Shown: in pieces, positions 7,488-14,364 of the stretch
Layout of the letters: every line of letters starts with the position of its first letter
Numbering within the stretch: position 1 is the first letter of the stretch
DNA from: Fidelibacterota bacterium
Lineage (GTDB): Bacteria > Fidelibacterota > Fidelibacteria > Fidelibacterales > DSDE01
DNA: 14,405 nt
Assembly: GCA_011049095.1 (NCBI GenBank)
Contig: DSDE01000107.1
Coordinates: 1-14,405, forward strand
Direction of reading: 5' to 3'
Program-made: the position numbers and the translations under genes
Notes under the pieces: generated by a model
The model's input: the letters and a program-made list of their open reading frames with translations, nothing else
The model's database searches: none
Told to the model about the DNA's origin: nothing

Positions 7488-10400
7488 TCATTTTAAATCA
7501 ACCTCAAGACCCAGGCCTTGCAATTCTTTCAACAATACATTAAAAGATTCTGGCATACCATAATCCGGCAGGTTTTCGCCCTTAACAATGGCATTGTAAA
7601 CCTTGGAGCGACCGTCCACGTCATCTGATTTGACTGTGAGAATCTCCTGAAGGGTATGAGCCGCGCCATAGGCTTCCAGCGCCCACACTTCCATCTCTCC
7701 AAAGCGTTGCCCTCCAAACTGAGCTTTTCCGCCAAGGGGTTGTTGGGTAATGAGTGAGTAGGGGCCTGTGGAGCGGGCATGCATTTTATCATCAACCATA
7801 TGATAGAGTTTCATCATATAGATGTATCCCACTGCCACTTCATTATGAAGCTCTTCGCCTGTTCTGCCATCAAAAAGCTTAATTTTTCCATTTTCCGGTA
7901 AATCTGCTTTTCTCAGCTCTTTTTGCACATCTTCCAAAGTTGCACCATCAAAAACCGGCGTTTCATACCTAAGGCCCAAGATTTTCCCTGCCCAGCCCAG
8001 CATTGTTTCATAAAGCTGTCCCAAATTCATACGGGAAGGAACACCCATTGGATTGAGAACAATGTCAACTGGTGTACCATCTGGCAGATGCGGCATATCT
8101 TCTTCCGGCACAATAATGGAGATGACGCCTTTATTTCCATGGCGTCCTGCCATCTTGTCGCCGACCTGTACCTTTCTTTTGCTGGCTATATAAACTTTAG
8201 CAAGTTTAAGTACACCAGGCTGGAGATCGTCACCGGCCTTGACTTTAAATTTTTCATTGTCGATCTCGTCTTCGATCTCTTTTTTAGTCGTTTCGTAATT
8301 GCCAATCAGCTTTAGAACTCTGGCCCACTGGGTTTCATCACTGATCCAGGGCTTTTTCAGATCCAGACGACGTAAATCCACATTGGTAAAGAAATCACTG
8401 TCCCATTTCAAATTCTCGGGAATGATGATTTCACCTGCTTTGTCATAGAGACCCAGACTGCTGTGCTCTCGCAAAAGGCTCATCAATTTTTTAACAAAGC
8501 GGCTGCGCAAACGAACAAGACGCTGATTAAACTCAAGGTCCAGCTTCTGCAGCTTATATTTTTCATCTTTTCGGGATTCTTTTCCTTTGCGCTCAAAAAG
8601 GCGGGTATCAATGACGACACCATGAGTTCCGGGTTCAACCCGTTTTGATGCATCTTTGACATCGCCGGCCTTTTCACCAAATATGGCTCTCAAAAGTTTC
8701 TCTTCCGGCGTGGGGTCTGTCTCGCCTTTTGGGGTAACTTTTCCAATGAGGATATCACCCGGCTTAACCTCAGCGCCAATGCGGATAATACCACTGTCGG
8801 CAAGGTCTTTGGTCGCCTCTTCACCAACATTGGGAATCTCTTTGGTCAGCTCTTCACTGCCGCGCTTGGTTTCTCTGACCTCGAGCTCTACTTCTTTGAC
8901 ATGGACAGAAGTAAAGGTGTCTTCCATTACCATTCTTTCATTTAGAATAATGGCATCTTCAAAGTTATAGCCACGCCAGGGCATAAAAGCAACCAATACA
9001 TTTCGCCCAAGTGAGAGCTCGCCCTGGGTCGTAGAGGCGCCATCAGCAATTGGCTCGCCAATTGACACAATTTGGTTTTTGCGGACAATGGGTTTTTGAT
9101 TGACAGTGGTATCCTGATTGGTACGCTGAAATTTATTCAGCACGTACACTACCCGCCCTTCATTTTCGTCGAGTGAGGTCTCTTCATCAAAACCTTCAAG
9201 AGGCCTGATGACAATCCGCTTCGCATCAACATACTCCACGATACCATCAACGCTGGACGTGAGGATGGCTCGGCTGTCGGCGGCCACAATTTTTTCCATT
9301 CCTGTACCGACAATAGGTACCTGAGGCACCAGCAGTGGCACTGATTGACGCTGCATATTACTGCCCATCAAAGCACGGTTTGCATCATCGTGCTCGAGAA
9401 AAGGAATCAACGATGCCGCCGCAGATACCATCTGTATCGGTGCCACATCCATATAATTAAGCTCAGAAGGTGTGACAATGGGATAATCTGACTCAAATCG
9501 CGCTTTAACCTTGTCGCTGACAAATTCACCCTCTTCATTAAGAATGGCATTTGCCTGGGCAATAATATTTCGGTCTTCATCGTCGGCTGATAAATAATCC
9601 ACCTGGTCGGTTACAGTAGTTTTACCATTCTTGGTGACAACCCGTCGATAAGGTGTTTCAATAAAACCAAGGCGATTGACAACGGCCAGGGAGGCTAAAG
9701 ACGAAATCAGACCAATATTAGGTCCTTCGGGTGTTTCAATCGGGCATAAACGACCATAATGGGTATAGTGCACATCCCGAACCTCAAATCCAGCCCTTTC
9801 TCGGGTTAGACCACCAGGGCCGAGAGCCGATAGACGCCGCTTGTGGGTCAGCTCTGCCAAAGGATTGGTCTGGTCCATAAACTGGCTCATCTGGCTCGTG
9901 CCAAAAAAGGTATTAATCACAGAAGTAATAATTCTGCTGTTAACAAGCTCTTGTGGCGTGAGACTTTCAGCGTTATGGACATTCATCCTGTCTCTGATGG
10001 TGCGGGCCATTCGGGTGAAGGCAAGCTGAAACTGGTTGGCTAATTGCTCACCAACAGTCCGTACACGACGATTTCCTAAATGATCAATATCGTCTGAAAG
10101 CTTATCTCCACGGCGCATATTGATGAGGTGCTGAACAATGCGAATAAAATCTTCGGGGGTCAGCACTGTGTTTTCAAGAGGGACATTCAGATCAAACTTT
10201 TTATTCATCCGATAGCGGCCAACATCACCGAGATCATATTTTTTAGGGCTGAAAAAGAGTTTTTCAACAAATTTTTGCGCGGTATCCAGATTGGGGGGCT
10301 CGCCATTGCGCAAGTTGCGATAGAGAAAATATAGTGCATCTTCCTGATTGGGTCCGCCTTCTTCCAGTCGCTCCGGCTCTAGTCTGTCTTTTTCTTTACG

Positions 10401-11303
10401 GATTGAATTTGCCAGCAAGCGCAGATTCACCTCTTTATTAGGCTCCACAACTTCTAGTTTTTCGATCCCGGCTTTGGTCAGGATTTTCAGATGATTCTCA
10501 TTCAGAAGCACCCTGTTTTCCTCTTCCACCCCCGCCTCAATTATCACTTCTCCAGTTTCAGGGTCAGTGACGCTATAAACGAGGTAATAACCTAAAACAC
10601 CTCTGTCCAGCTCTTTTTCTTCGAGAATATCAAATTGGCGGACAATATCAAGGTCCGTATCAAATCCGACAGCGCGAAGCAAGATGCTGACGGGGAATTT
10701 TTTTCTGCGGTCAATGGTTACATAGATTGCATCAAAAATATCCGTTGTCAGATCAACCCACGATCCTCTGAAGGGAATAATACGGGCGTTATAGAGAATT
10801 GTACCATTGGGATGCTGGGCTTCATTAAAAAAGACACCCGGCGATCTTTGAAGCTGGCTGACAATTACCCTTTCGGCGCCATTAATAATAAAGGTACCGC
10901 GTCCGGTGAGATAAGGTATATTTCCAAGAAAAACATCCTGCTCTATGATTTGAGAATAGGTGCCTGACTCTGCGTTTTCTTCAGCAACACGCAAAATCAG
11001 TTTTGCTTTGAGTGGAATCGAGTATGTGATGCCTCTTTCGACACATTCCTGCTCCGAATAATGCGGCTTGCCAGCGCTATAATTGGCATATTCGAGGATA
11101 AATGTATTGTGGGCATCCTCAATGGGAAATATCTGACGGAAGGCATTTTCCAATCCATAACTTTCCCTCTCTTCGGGTTTTTTATGGAGCTGCAGAAAGC
11201 GGTCATATGAATCTAGCTGAATACTCAGCAAATCCGGCAATTCAATAACCTCTTTAATGCGGGAAAAAGATTTGCGCTCCGGTAGATTTTTAAAGTTCCT
11301 CAA
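7488..11303 (-). CDS. rpoB: DNA-directed RNA polymerase beta subunit
   Basis: The beta subunit forms one side of the RNA polymerase cleft and binds the initiating and elongating nucleotides. The 1271-residue protein has the rifampicin-pocket block SQFMDQTNPLAELTHKRRLS with Asp477, His487 and Ser492 (E. coli 516, 526, 531), the pattern of a sensitive enzyme, followed by LGPGGLTRERAGFEVRDVHY. Catalytic-centre lysines in DKMAGRHGNKG are Lys1050 and Lys1058 (His1055 between them). The C-terminal block GGKAQFGGQRFGEMEVWALE is intact. A charged segment at about 910-1030, between DTRLFERKGKE and LAKVYIASKRK, looks like the lineage-specific insertion at the E. coli SI2 position. The start is TTG (11301-11303) behind GGGAGG. 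It lies 112 nt after rplL and ends in TGA. Confidence 0.98.
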   Translation of the reverse strand: MRNFKNLPERKSFSRIKEVIELPDLLSIQLDSYDRFLQLHKKPEERESYGLENAFRQIFPIEDAHNTFILEYANYSAGKPHYSEQECVERGITYSIPLKAKLILRVAEENAESGTYSQIIEQDVFLGNIPYLTGRGTFIINGAERVIVSQLQRSPGVFFNEAQHPNGTILYNARIIPFRGSWVDLTTDIFDAIYVTIDRRKKFPVSILLRAVGFDTDLDIVRQFDILEEKELDRGVLGYYLVYSVTDPETGEVIIEAGVEEENRVLLNENHLKILTKAGIEKLEVVEPNKEVNLRLLANSIRKEKDRLEPERLEEGGPNQEDALYFLYRNLRNGEPPNLDTAQKFVEKLFFSPKKYDLGDVGRYRMNKKFDLNVPLENTVLTPEDFIRIVQHLINMRRGDKLSDDIDHLGNRRVRTVGEQLANQFQLAFTRMARTIRDRMNVHNAESLTPQELVNSRIITSVINTFFGTSQMSQFMDQTNPLAELTHKRRLSALGPGGLTRERAGFEVRDVHYTHYGRLCPIETPEGPNIGLISSLASLAVVNRLGFIETPYRRVVTKNGKTTVTDQVDYLSADDEDRNIIAQANAILNEEGEFVSDKVKARFESDYPIVTPSELNYMDVAPIQMVSAAASLIPFLEHDDANRALMGSNMQRQSVPLLVPQVPIVGTGMEKIVAADSRAILTSSVDGIVEYVDAKRIVIRPLEGFDEETSLDENEGRVVYVLNKFQRTNQDTTVNQKPIVRKNQIVSIGEPIADGASTTQGELSLGRNVLVAFMPWRGYNFEDAIILNERMVMEDTFTSVHVKEVELEVRETKRGSEELTKEIPNVGEEATKDLADSGIIRIGAEVKPGDILIGKVTPKGETDPTPEEKLLRAIFGEKAGDVKDASKRVEPGTHGVVIDTRLFERKGKESRKDEKYKLQKLDLEFNQRLVRLRSRFVKKLMSLLREHSSLGLYDKAGEIIIPENLKWDSDFFTNVDLRRLDLKKPWISDETQWARVLKLIGNYETTKKEIEDEIDNEKFKVKAGDDLQPGVLKLAKVYIASKRKVQVGDKMAGRHGNKGVISIIVPEEDMPHLPDGTPVDIVLNPMGVPSRMNLGQLYETMLGWAGKILGLRYETPVFDGATLEDVQKELRKADLPENGKIKLFDGRTGEELHNEVAVGYIYMMKLYHMVDDKMHARSTGPYSLITQQPLGGKAQFGGQRFGEMEVWALEAYGAAHTLQEILTVKSDDVDGRSKVYNAIVKGENLPDYGMPESFNVLLKELQGLGLEVDLK

Positions 11304-11415
11304 AGGAAATCCTCCCTAATATTTTATATGGCCATGATACGAGAGCCACCCTTTTGAGATGGCCCTGCATCGCTCTTTTAATACAAATTGTGGGGCATAC
11401 GACAATATTAGAGGA
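11304..11415 (-). promoter_or_regulatory. rplL-rpoB spacer with possible alternative RNA hairpins
   Basis: This 112-nt gap is the longest in the window. In E. coli the same junction holds an attenuator and an RNase III site that set the ratio of ribosomal protein to polymerase. Here the RNA can form a 7-bp stem (arms 11360-11366 and 11342-11348, one G-U pair, 11-nt loop). The upstream arm could instead pair over 6 bp with 11330-11335, part of the palindrome ATGGCCAT. The two pairings exclude each other. No T-run follows either stem, so a simple terminator is not supported. A weak promoter-like pair TTGTCG (11400-11405) and TATTAA (11378-11383), 16 nt apart, is also present. Function is inferred from position and pairing only. 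Confidence 0.35.
11311..11316 (-). promoter_or_regulatory. rpoB ribosome binding site that decides a TTG start
   Basis: GGGAGG lies 7 nt before TTG on the minus strand. No ATG precedes the conserved SFSRIKEVIELPDLLSIQLD segment near the N-terminus, so TTG is the best-supported initiator. Confidence 0.8.
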
Positions 11416-11793
11416 CTATTTGAGTTCGACAGTAGCTCCTGCCTCTTCCAGACGCTTCTTGATCTCTTCAGCCTCAGCTTTTGATAAAGCTTCTTTGACT
11501 GTGCTGGGAGCACCTTCCACAAGGTCTTTGGCTTCTTTAAGACCAAGGCTGGTGATAGCGCGAACCTCTTTAATCACATTAATCTTTTTTTCACCAAAAG
11601 AGGTCATGACAACGTCAAATTCTGTTTTTTCCTCAACTGGCTCAGCAGGGGCAGCGGCTACGGCTGCCATTGCAACGGGAGCAGCTGCGGTGACCCCAAA
11701 TTTTTCTTCAATGCCGGTAATCAGTTCACTGATCTCCAACATATTTGCATTTTCCAGATAGGTCAATACATCGGCACGTGTAATTTCAGACAT
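11416..11793 (-). CDS. rplL: 50S ribosomal protein L7/L12
   Basis: L7/L12 is the multicopy stalk protein that recruits and activates translational GTPases. The 125 residues show the three expected parts: an N-terminal dimerisation and L10-binding helical region (about 1-33), a flexible hinge rich in Ala, Val and Pro (about 35-52), and a C-terminal globular domain with the factor-binding surface KINVIKEVRAITSLGLKEAKD (70-90), ending EEAGATVELK. The ATG at 11791-11793 is preceded by AGGAGG about 9 nt upstream. It follows rplJ by 26 nt and shares its transcript. It ends in TAG, and the longest gap of the window separates it from rpoB. Confidence 0.98.
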   Translation of the reverse strand: MSEITRADVLTYLENANMLEISELITGIEEKFGVTAAAPVAMAAVAAAPAEPVEEKTEFDVVMTSFGEKKINVIKEVRAITSLGLKEAKDLVEGAPSTVKEALSKAEAEEIKKRLEEAGATVELK

Positions 11794-11819
11794 TTTTTCA
11801 ATCCTCCTAAATACCTGAT

Positions 11820-12350
11820 TTATTCTTTTTTCTCTTTCAATTGATCCAGCCCGTTGACCAGATTGCTCATTGGTGCCTTAAGTGTACGCACCAGCTTAGT
11901 CATCGGGGATGCTAACGTTGCAAGCAGTCTTGCAATCAGTTCTTCTTTTGAAGGTAAAGCCGCGATGGCTTCTACTTTCTCTTTGCCAAAAAGCTCTCCC
12001 TGAAAAATGACGGCCTTAACATCAGGCTTTCCCAGGTCTTTGCTTACTTTTTTTACTTCTGTCAATATTTTTGCTGGCTCAACAGGGTCATTGATTCCAT
12101 AGACCAGCGCTGTGGCGCCTTTAATATAAGTTGAGACATCAAAACTGTATCCGGCTTCCTGCACCGACCGTCTAATCAGTGTGTTTTTTACCACTTTCAT
12201 CCGAATGCCACTGGCAAACAGCTTAGCCCTGAGCGTATTTACCTGGTCAACATTCATTCCCAAGAAGTCTGTCAAATAGACTGCCTGTGACTCTTTAATC
12301 ATTCGGGTGGTTTCGCTGACAATTCTTTCTTTTGTTGGGGTTGGCATCAT
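11820..12350 (-). CDS. rplJ: 50S ribosomal protein L10
   Basis: L10 anchors the L7/L12 stalk to 23S rRNA next to L11. The 176-residue protein has the N-terminal RNA-binding domain with FLGMNVDQVNTLRAKL and MKVVKNTLIRR, then a long C-terminal helix (about 134-174) carrying L12-binding segments. That helix is roughly ten residues longer than in the 165-residue E. coli protein and appears to hold three hydrophobic segments (139-148, 150-158, 161-170), suggesting three L12 dimers. Two adjacent ATGs follow AAAGGAG; the second (12345-12347) has better spacing, so the product may be 175 residues. Only 12 nt separate it from rplA, leaving no room for the structured L10 leader known from E. coli and Bacillus. 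Confidence 0.97.
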   Translation of the reverse strand: MMPTPTKERIVSETTRMIKESQAVYLTDFLGMNVDQVNTLRAKLFASGIRMKVVKNTLIRRSVQEAGYSFDVSTYIKGATALVYGINDPVEPAKILTEVKKVSKDLGKPDVKAVIFQGELFGKEKVEAIAALPSKEELIARLLATLASPMTKLVRTLKAPMSNLVNGLDQLKEKKE

Positions 12351-12362
12351 TTACTCCTTTTC

Positions 12363-13055
12363 TCAGGCCGTTGTGGACTGTTTGTCAATTCGTATTCCGG
12401 GGCCCATCGTCGAGCTTAAGGTAATCTTTTCCAGATATGACCCTTTTGCGGCGGCAGGACGCAGCTTCAAAATTGTCTTGATCAGGGCCTTGATATTTCC
12501 AACAAGCTTTTCATTGTCAAATGAAATTTTTCCCACGGCAGTGTGAACTATTCCGTTTTTGTCAACTCGAAACTCTATTTTACCCGCTTTGCTCTCACGA
12601 ACTGCAGCGGCGATGTCGTTTGTTACGGTACCGCTTTTGGGATTAGGCATTAATCCGCGAGTTCCGAGAATCCGGCCTAATTTGCCAACTTCACGCATCA
12701 CGTCTGGCGTGGCGATGGTTACATCAAAATCAAGCCATCCATTTTTAATTTTCTCAATATACTCATCGAGCCCGACATAATCTGCACCGGCTTCCTGAGC
12801 TTCTGCAACCTTATTGCCTCGTGTTAAAACAAGCACTCTGACTGTTTTACCCAAACCATAAGGCAAAACGACTGTGCCGCGCACCATCTGGTCGGCATGC
12901 CGCGGGTCAACCCCAAGATTGATGCTGAGCTCAACAGATTCATCAAATTTTGCATTAACTGCTTTTTTGAGAAGGCCGATTCCGTCATCCAGACTGTATT
13001 CCCGGGTACGATCAATTAACTCTCTGTTACTAAAGTATCTGCGACTGTGTTTCAT
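12363..13055 (-). CDS. rplA: 50S ribosomal protein L1
   Basis: L1 forms the L1 stalk, which guides deacylated tRNA out of the E site; in many bacteria it also represses translation of its own operon by binding the mRNA. The 230-residue protein has the normal length. Conserved blocks include VELSINLGVDPRHADQMVRG (41-60), the signature GTRGLMPNPKSGTV (131-144) and STMGPGI near the C-terminus (215-221). The ATG at 13053-13055 follows rplK by 15 nt, and the interval reads TAGAGGGGGGATAC, merging the rplK stop with a purine-rich ribosome binding site. It ends in TGA, just upstream of the rplJ ribosome binding site. Confidence 0.98.
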   Translation of the reverse strand: MKHSRRYFSNRELIDRTREYSLDDGIGLLKKAVNAKFDESVELSINLGVDPRHADQMVRGTVVLPYGLGKTVRVLVLTRGNKVAEAQEAGADYVGLDEYIEKIKNGWLDFDVTIATPDVMREVGKLGRILGTRGLMPNPKSGTVTNDIAAAVRESKAGKIEFRVDKNGIVHTAVGKISFDNEKLVGNIKALIKTILKLRPAAAKGSYLEKITLSSTMGPGIRIDKQSTTA

Positions 13056-13070
13056 CTTTGTATCCCCCCT

Positions 13071-13496
13071 CTATCCTTCCACCGTAATGCCCATACTGCG
13101 GGCAGTGCCGGCGATCATTGAGATGGCTGATTCGATGGTATGCGCAGTGAGGTCCGGCATTTTCAGCTCTGCAATATTCCGCAGGTCCTCAGTCGATACT
13201 TTTGCCACCTTCTTTTTGTTAGACTGTGGCGAACCTTTCTCAATTTTAGCCGCTTTTTTTAATAATACGGCCGCTGGCGGCGTTTTGGTGATAAATGTGA
13301 AGGAACGGTCACCGTAAATCGTGATTATCACTGGAATAATCAATCCCATTTTCTCTTGTGTCTTGGCATTGTAGGCCTTGCAGAATTCCATAATATTCAC
13401 GCCGTGCTGACCCAATGCCGGACCGACGGGCGGACTGGGATTTGCCTGCCCTGCCGGAAGCTGTAACTTAACTTGTGCAACTACTTTTTTTGCCAT
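13071..13496 (-). CDS. rplK: 50S ribosomal protein L11
   Basis: L11 binds the GTPase-associated region of 23S rRNA, helps factors engage the ribosome and, in many bacteria, is needed for RelA activation. The 141 residues include the N-terminal motif PAGQANPSPPVGPALGQHGV (14-33); its prolines at 23 and 26 lie where thiostrepton-resistance changes occur in other species and are intact. The C-terminal rRNA-binding domain (from about residue 75) ends SMIAGTARSMGITVEG. The ATG at 13494-13496 follows nusG by 14 nt with only a weak ribosome binding site (AGG or GGAAAG), so it may depend on coupling to nusG. It ends in TAG. Confidence 0.98.
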   Translation of the reverse strand: MAKKVVAQVKLQLPAGQANPSPPVGPALGQHGVNIMEFCKAYNAKTQEKMGLIIPVIITIYGDRSFTFITKTPPAAVLLKKAAKIEKGSPQSNKKKVAKVSTEDLRNIAELKMPDLTAHTIESAISMIAGTARSMGITVEG

Positions 13497-13510
13497 TGCT
13501 TTCCAACCTG

Positions 13511-14041
13511 TTATTTTTCTAATTCAACTTGCAAATAATCCAGCTCAACAGGTGTTGAGCGGCCAAATATGCTAACTTCCACTTTCAGTTTACGGCGCTC
13601 TTCATTGACTTCTTTTACGACACCAGAAAATTCAATGAAAGGCCCGTCAACTATTTTCACCGGATCGCCTTCACGATAGAGGGTGCCCATCACCTCCCGG
13701 CCATCTTTTTCTTCTACTTCACCAATGATCCGTCGCACCTCATCTTCATGAAGAGGCTGAGGCTGACCCTTAGGTCCTACAAAACTCATCACTCCAGAAA
13801 GATTTTCCATAAAAAACTCTGTTTCACTGGTCATCTCCATTTTTATCAAAATATAACCCGGGAAAAAGACTTTTGAGCGAGTTCGTTTTTTGCCTTCCCG
13901 CATCTCGACGACATTTTCAGTGGGCACCATAACACTCTCAATAAAATCACTCAAGCCTTGCATCTTAGCTTCGAAACTGATTCGTTCAGCGACTTGTTTT
14001 TCTTTGCCTGAAAGCGCTCTGAGAGCATACCATTTTTTCAT
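13511..14041 (-). CDS. nusG: Transcription elongation/termination factor NusG
   Basis: NusG binds the RNA polymerase clamp and reduces pausing through its NGN domain; its KOW domain contacts Rho or ribosomal protein S10. The 176-residue protein begins MKKWYALRALSGKEKQVAER and contains the NGN core KVFFPGYILIKM (57-68). A short linker follows, then the KOW domain GDPVKIVDGPFIEFSGVV (125-142) with the C-terminal IFGRSTPVELDYLQVE. Length and domain order are typical, with no large insertion between domains. The ATG at 14039-14041 lies 21 nt after secE, with a weak ribosome binding site. It shares a transcript with the polymerase genes whose products it modulates. Confidence 0.98.
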   Translation of the reverse strand: MKKWYALRALSGKEKQVAERISFEAKMQGLSDFIESVMVPTENVVEMREGKKRTRSKVFFPGYILIKMEMTSETEFFMENLSGVMSFVGPKGQPQPLHEDEVRRIIGEVEEKDGREVMGTLYREGDPVKIVDGPFIEFSGVVKEVNEERRKLKVEVSIFGRSTPVELDYLQVELEK

Positions 14042-14062
14042 TTCAATACCTGGCTATTTCCT

Positions 14063-14245
14063 TTATAAAATGACCTGAACTGCTTTTGAAAGTATAAAAT
14101 CAACGATAAACAAAAAGATTGAGAGTACGATGGAGAATATGATGACTACGCCAGTGGAGCCCTGTAATTCTTCAAAGCTTGGCCAAGTCACTTTTTTCAT
14201 TTCAAATTGTACTCCATTGAAGAAATTTTTAACTTTTTCGATCAT
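14063..14245 (-). CDS. secE: Protein translocase subunit SecE
   Basis: SecE clamps the two halves of SecY in the inner-membrane protein-export channel. This is the short single-span form of 60 residues, common outside Gammaproteobacteria (E. coli SecE has 127 residues and three spans). The cytoplasmic amphipathic part ends in the conserved EMKKVTWPSFEEL (15-27), and one membrane helix runs from about 31 to 52. The ATG at 14243-14245 is chosen because GAGGA (14250-14254) lies 4 nt upstream; a longer reading to 14344 would translate the tRNA-Trp gene and is not real. Only 19 nt separate the tRNA 3' end from the start, so processing of the tRNA would leave a very short leader. Confidence 0.97.
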   Translation of the reverse strand: MIEKVKNFFNGVQFEMKKVTWPSFEELQGSTGVVIIFSIVLSIFLFIVDFILSKAVQVIL

Positions 14246-14264
14246 ACTGTCCTCACTGTATTTG

Positions 14265-14337
14265 CAGGTCCGGAGGGATTCGAACCCCCAACAGCCGGTT
14301 TTGGAGACCGGTGCTCTGCCAATTGAACTACGGACCT
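14265..14337 (-). tRNA. trnW: tRNA-Trp (anticodon CCA)
   Basis: A 73-nt cloverleaf can be read on the minus strand. The acceptor stem pairs AGGTCCG (5' end, 14331-14337) with CGGACCT (14266-14272), and G at 14265 is the discriminator base. The anticodon stem CCGGT/ACCGG closes the loop CTCCAAA, with anticodon CCA at 14302-14304. The T arm is GGGGG-TTCGAAT-CCCTC with one G-U pair. The complete 3' CCA is not encoded (GCAAA follows the stem), so it must be added by the nucleotidyltransferase. Position between tuf and secE is a widely conserved arrangement, and excision from the transcript would separate the tuf and secE-nusG messages. Confidence 0.96.
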
Positions 14338-14364
14338 GTCCCAAATCATGTTTTTTGTTCAGCC

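Noticed and set aside
9800..9880. Rifampicin-resistance substitutions in RpoB.
   Set aside because: Positions equivalent to E. coli Asp516, His526 and Ser531 all carry the sensitive-type residues (Asp477, His487, Ser492).
14246..14344. In-frame N-terminal extension of secE reading through the tRNA-Trp gene (33 extra residues).
   Set aside because: The extension translates a complete tRNA cloverleaf, and a good ribosome binding site precedes the internal ATG at 14243-14245, which matches the usual SecE N-terminus.
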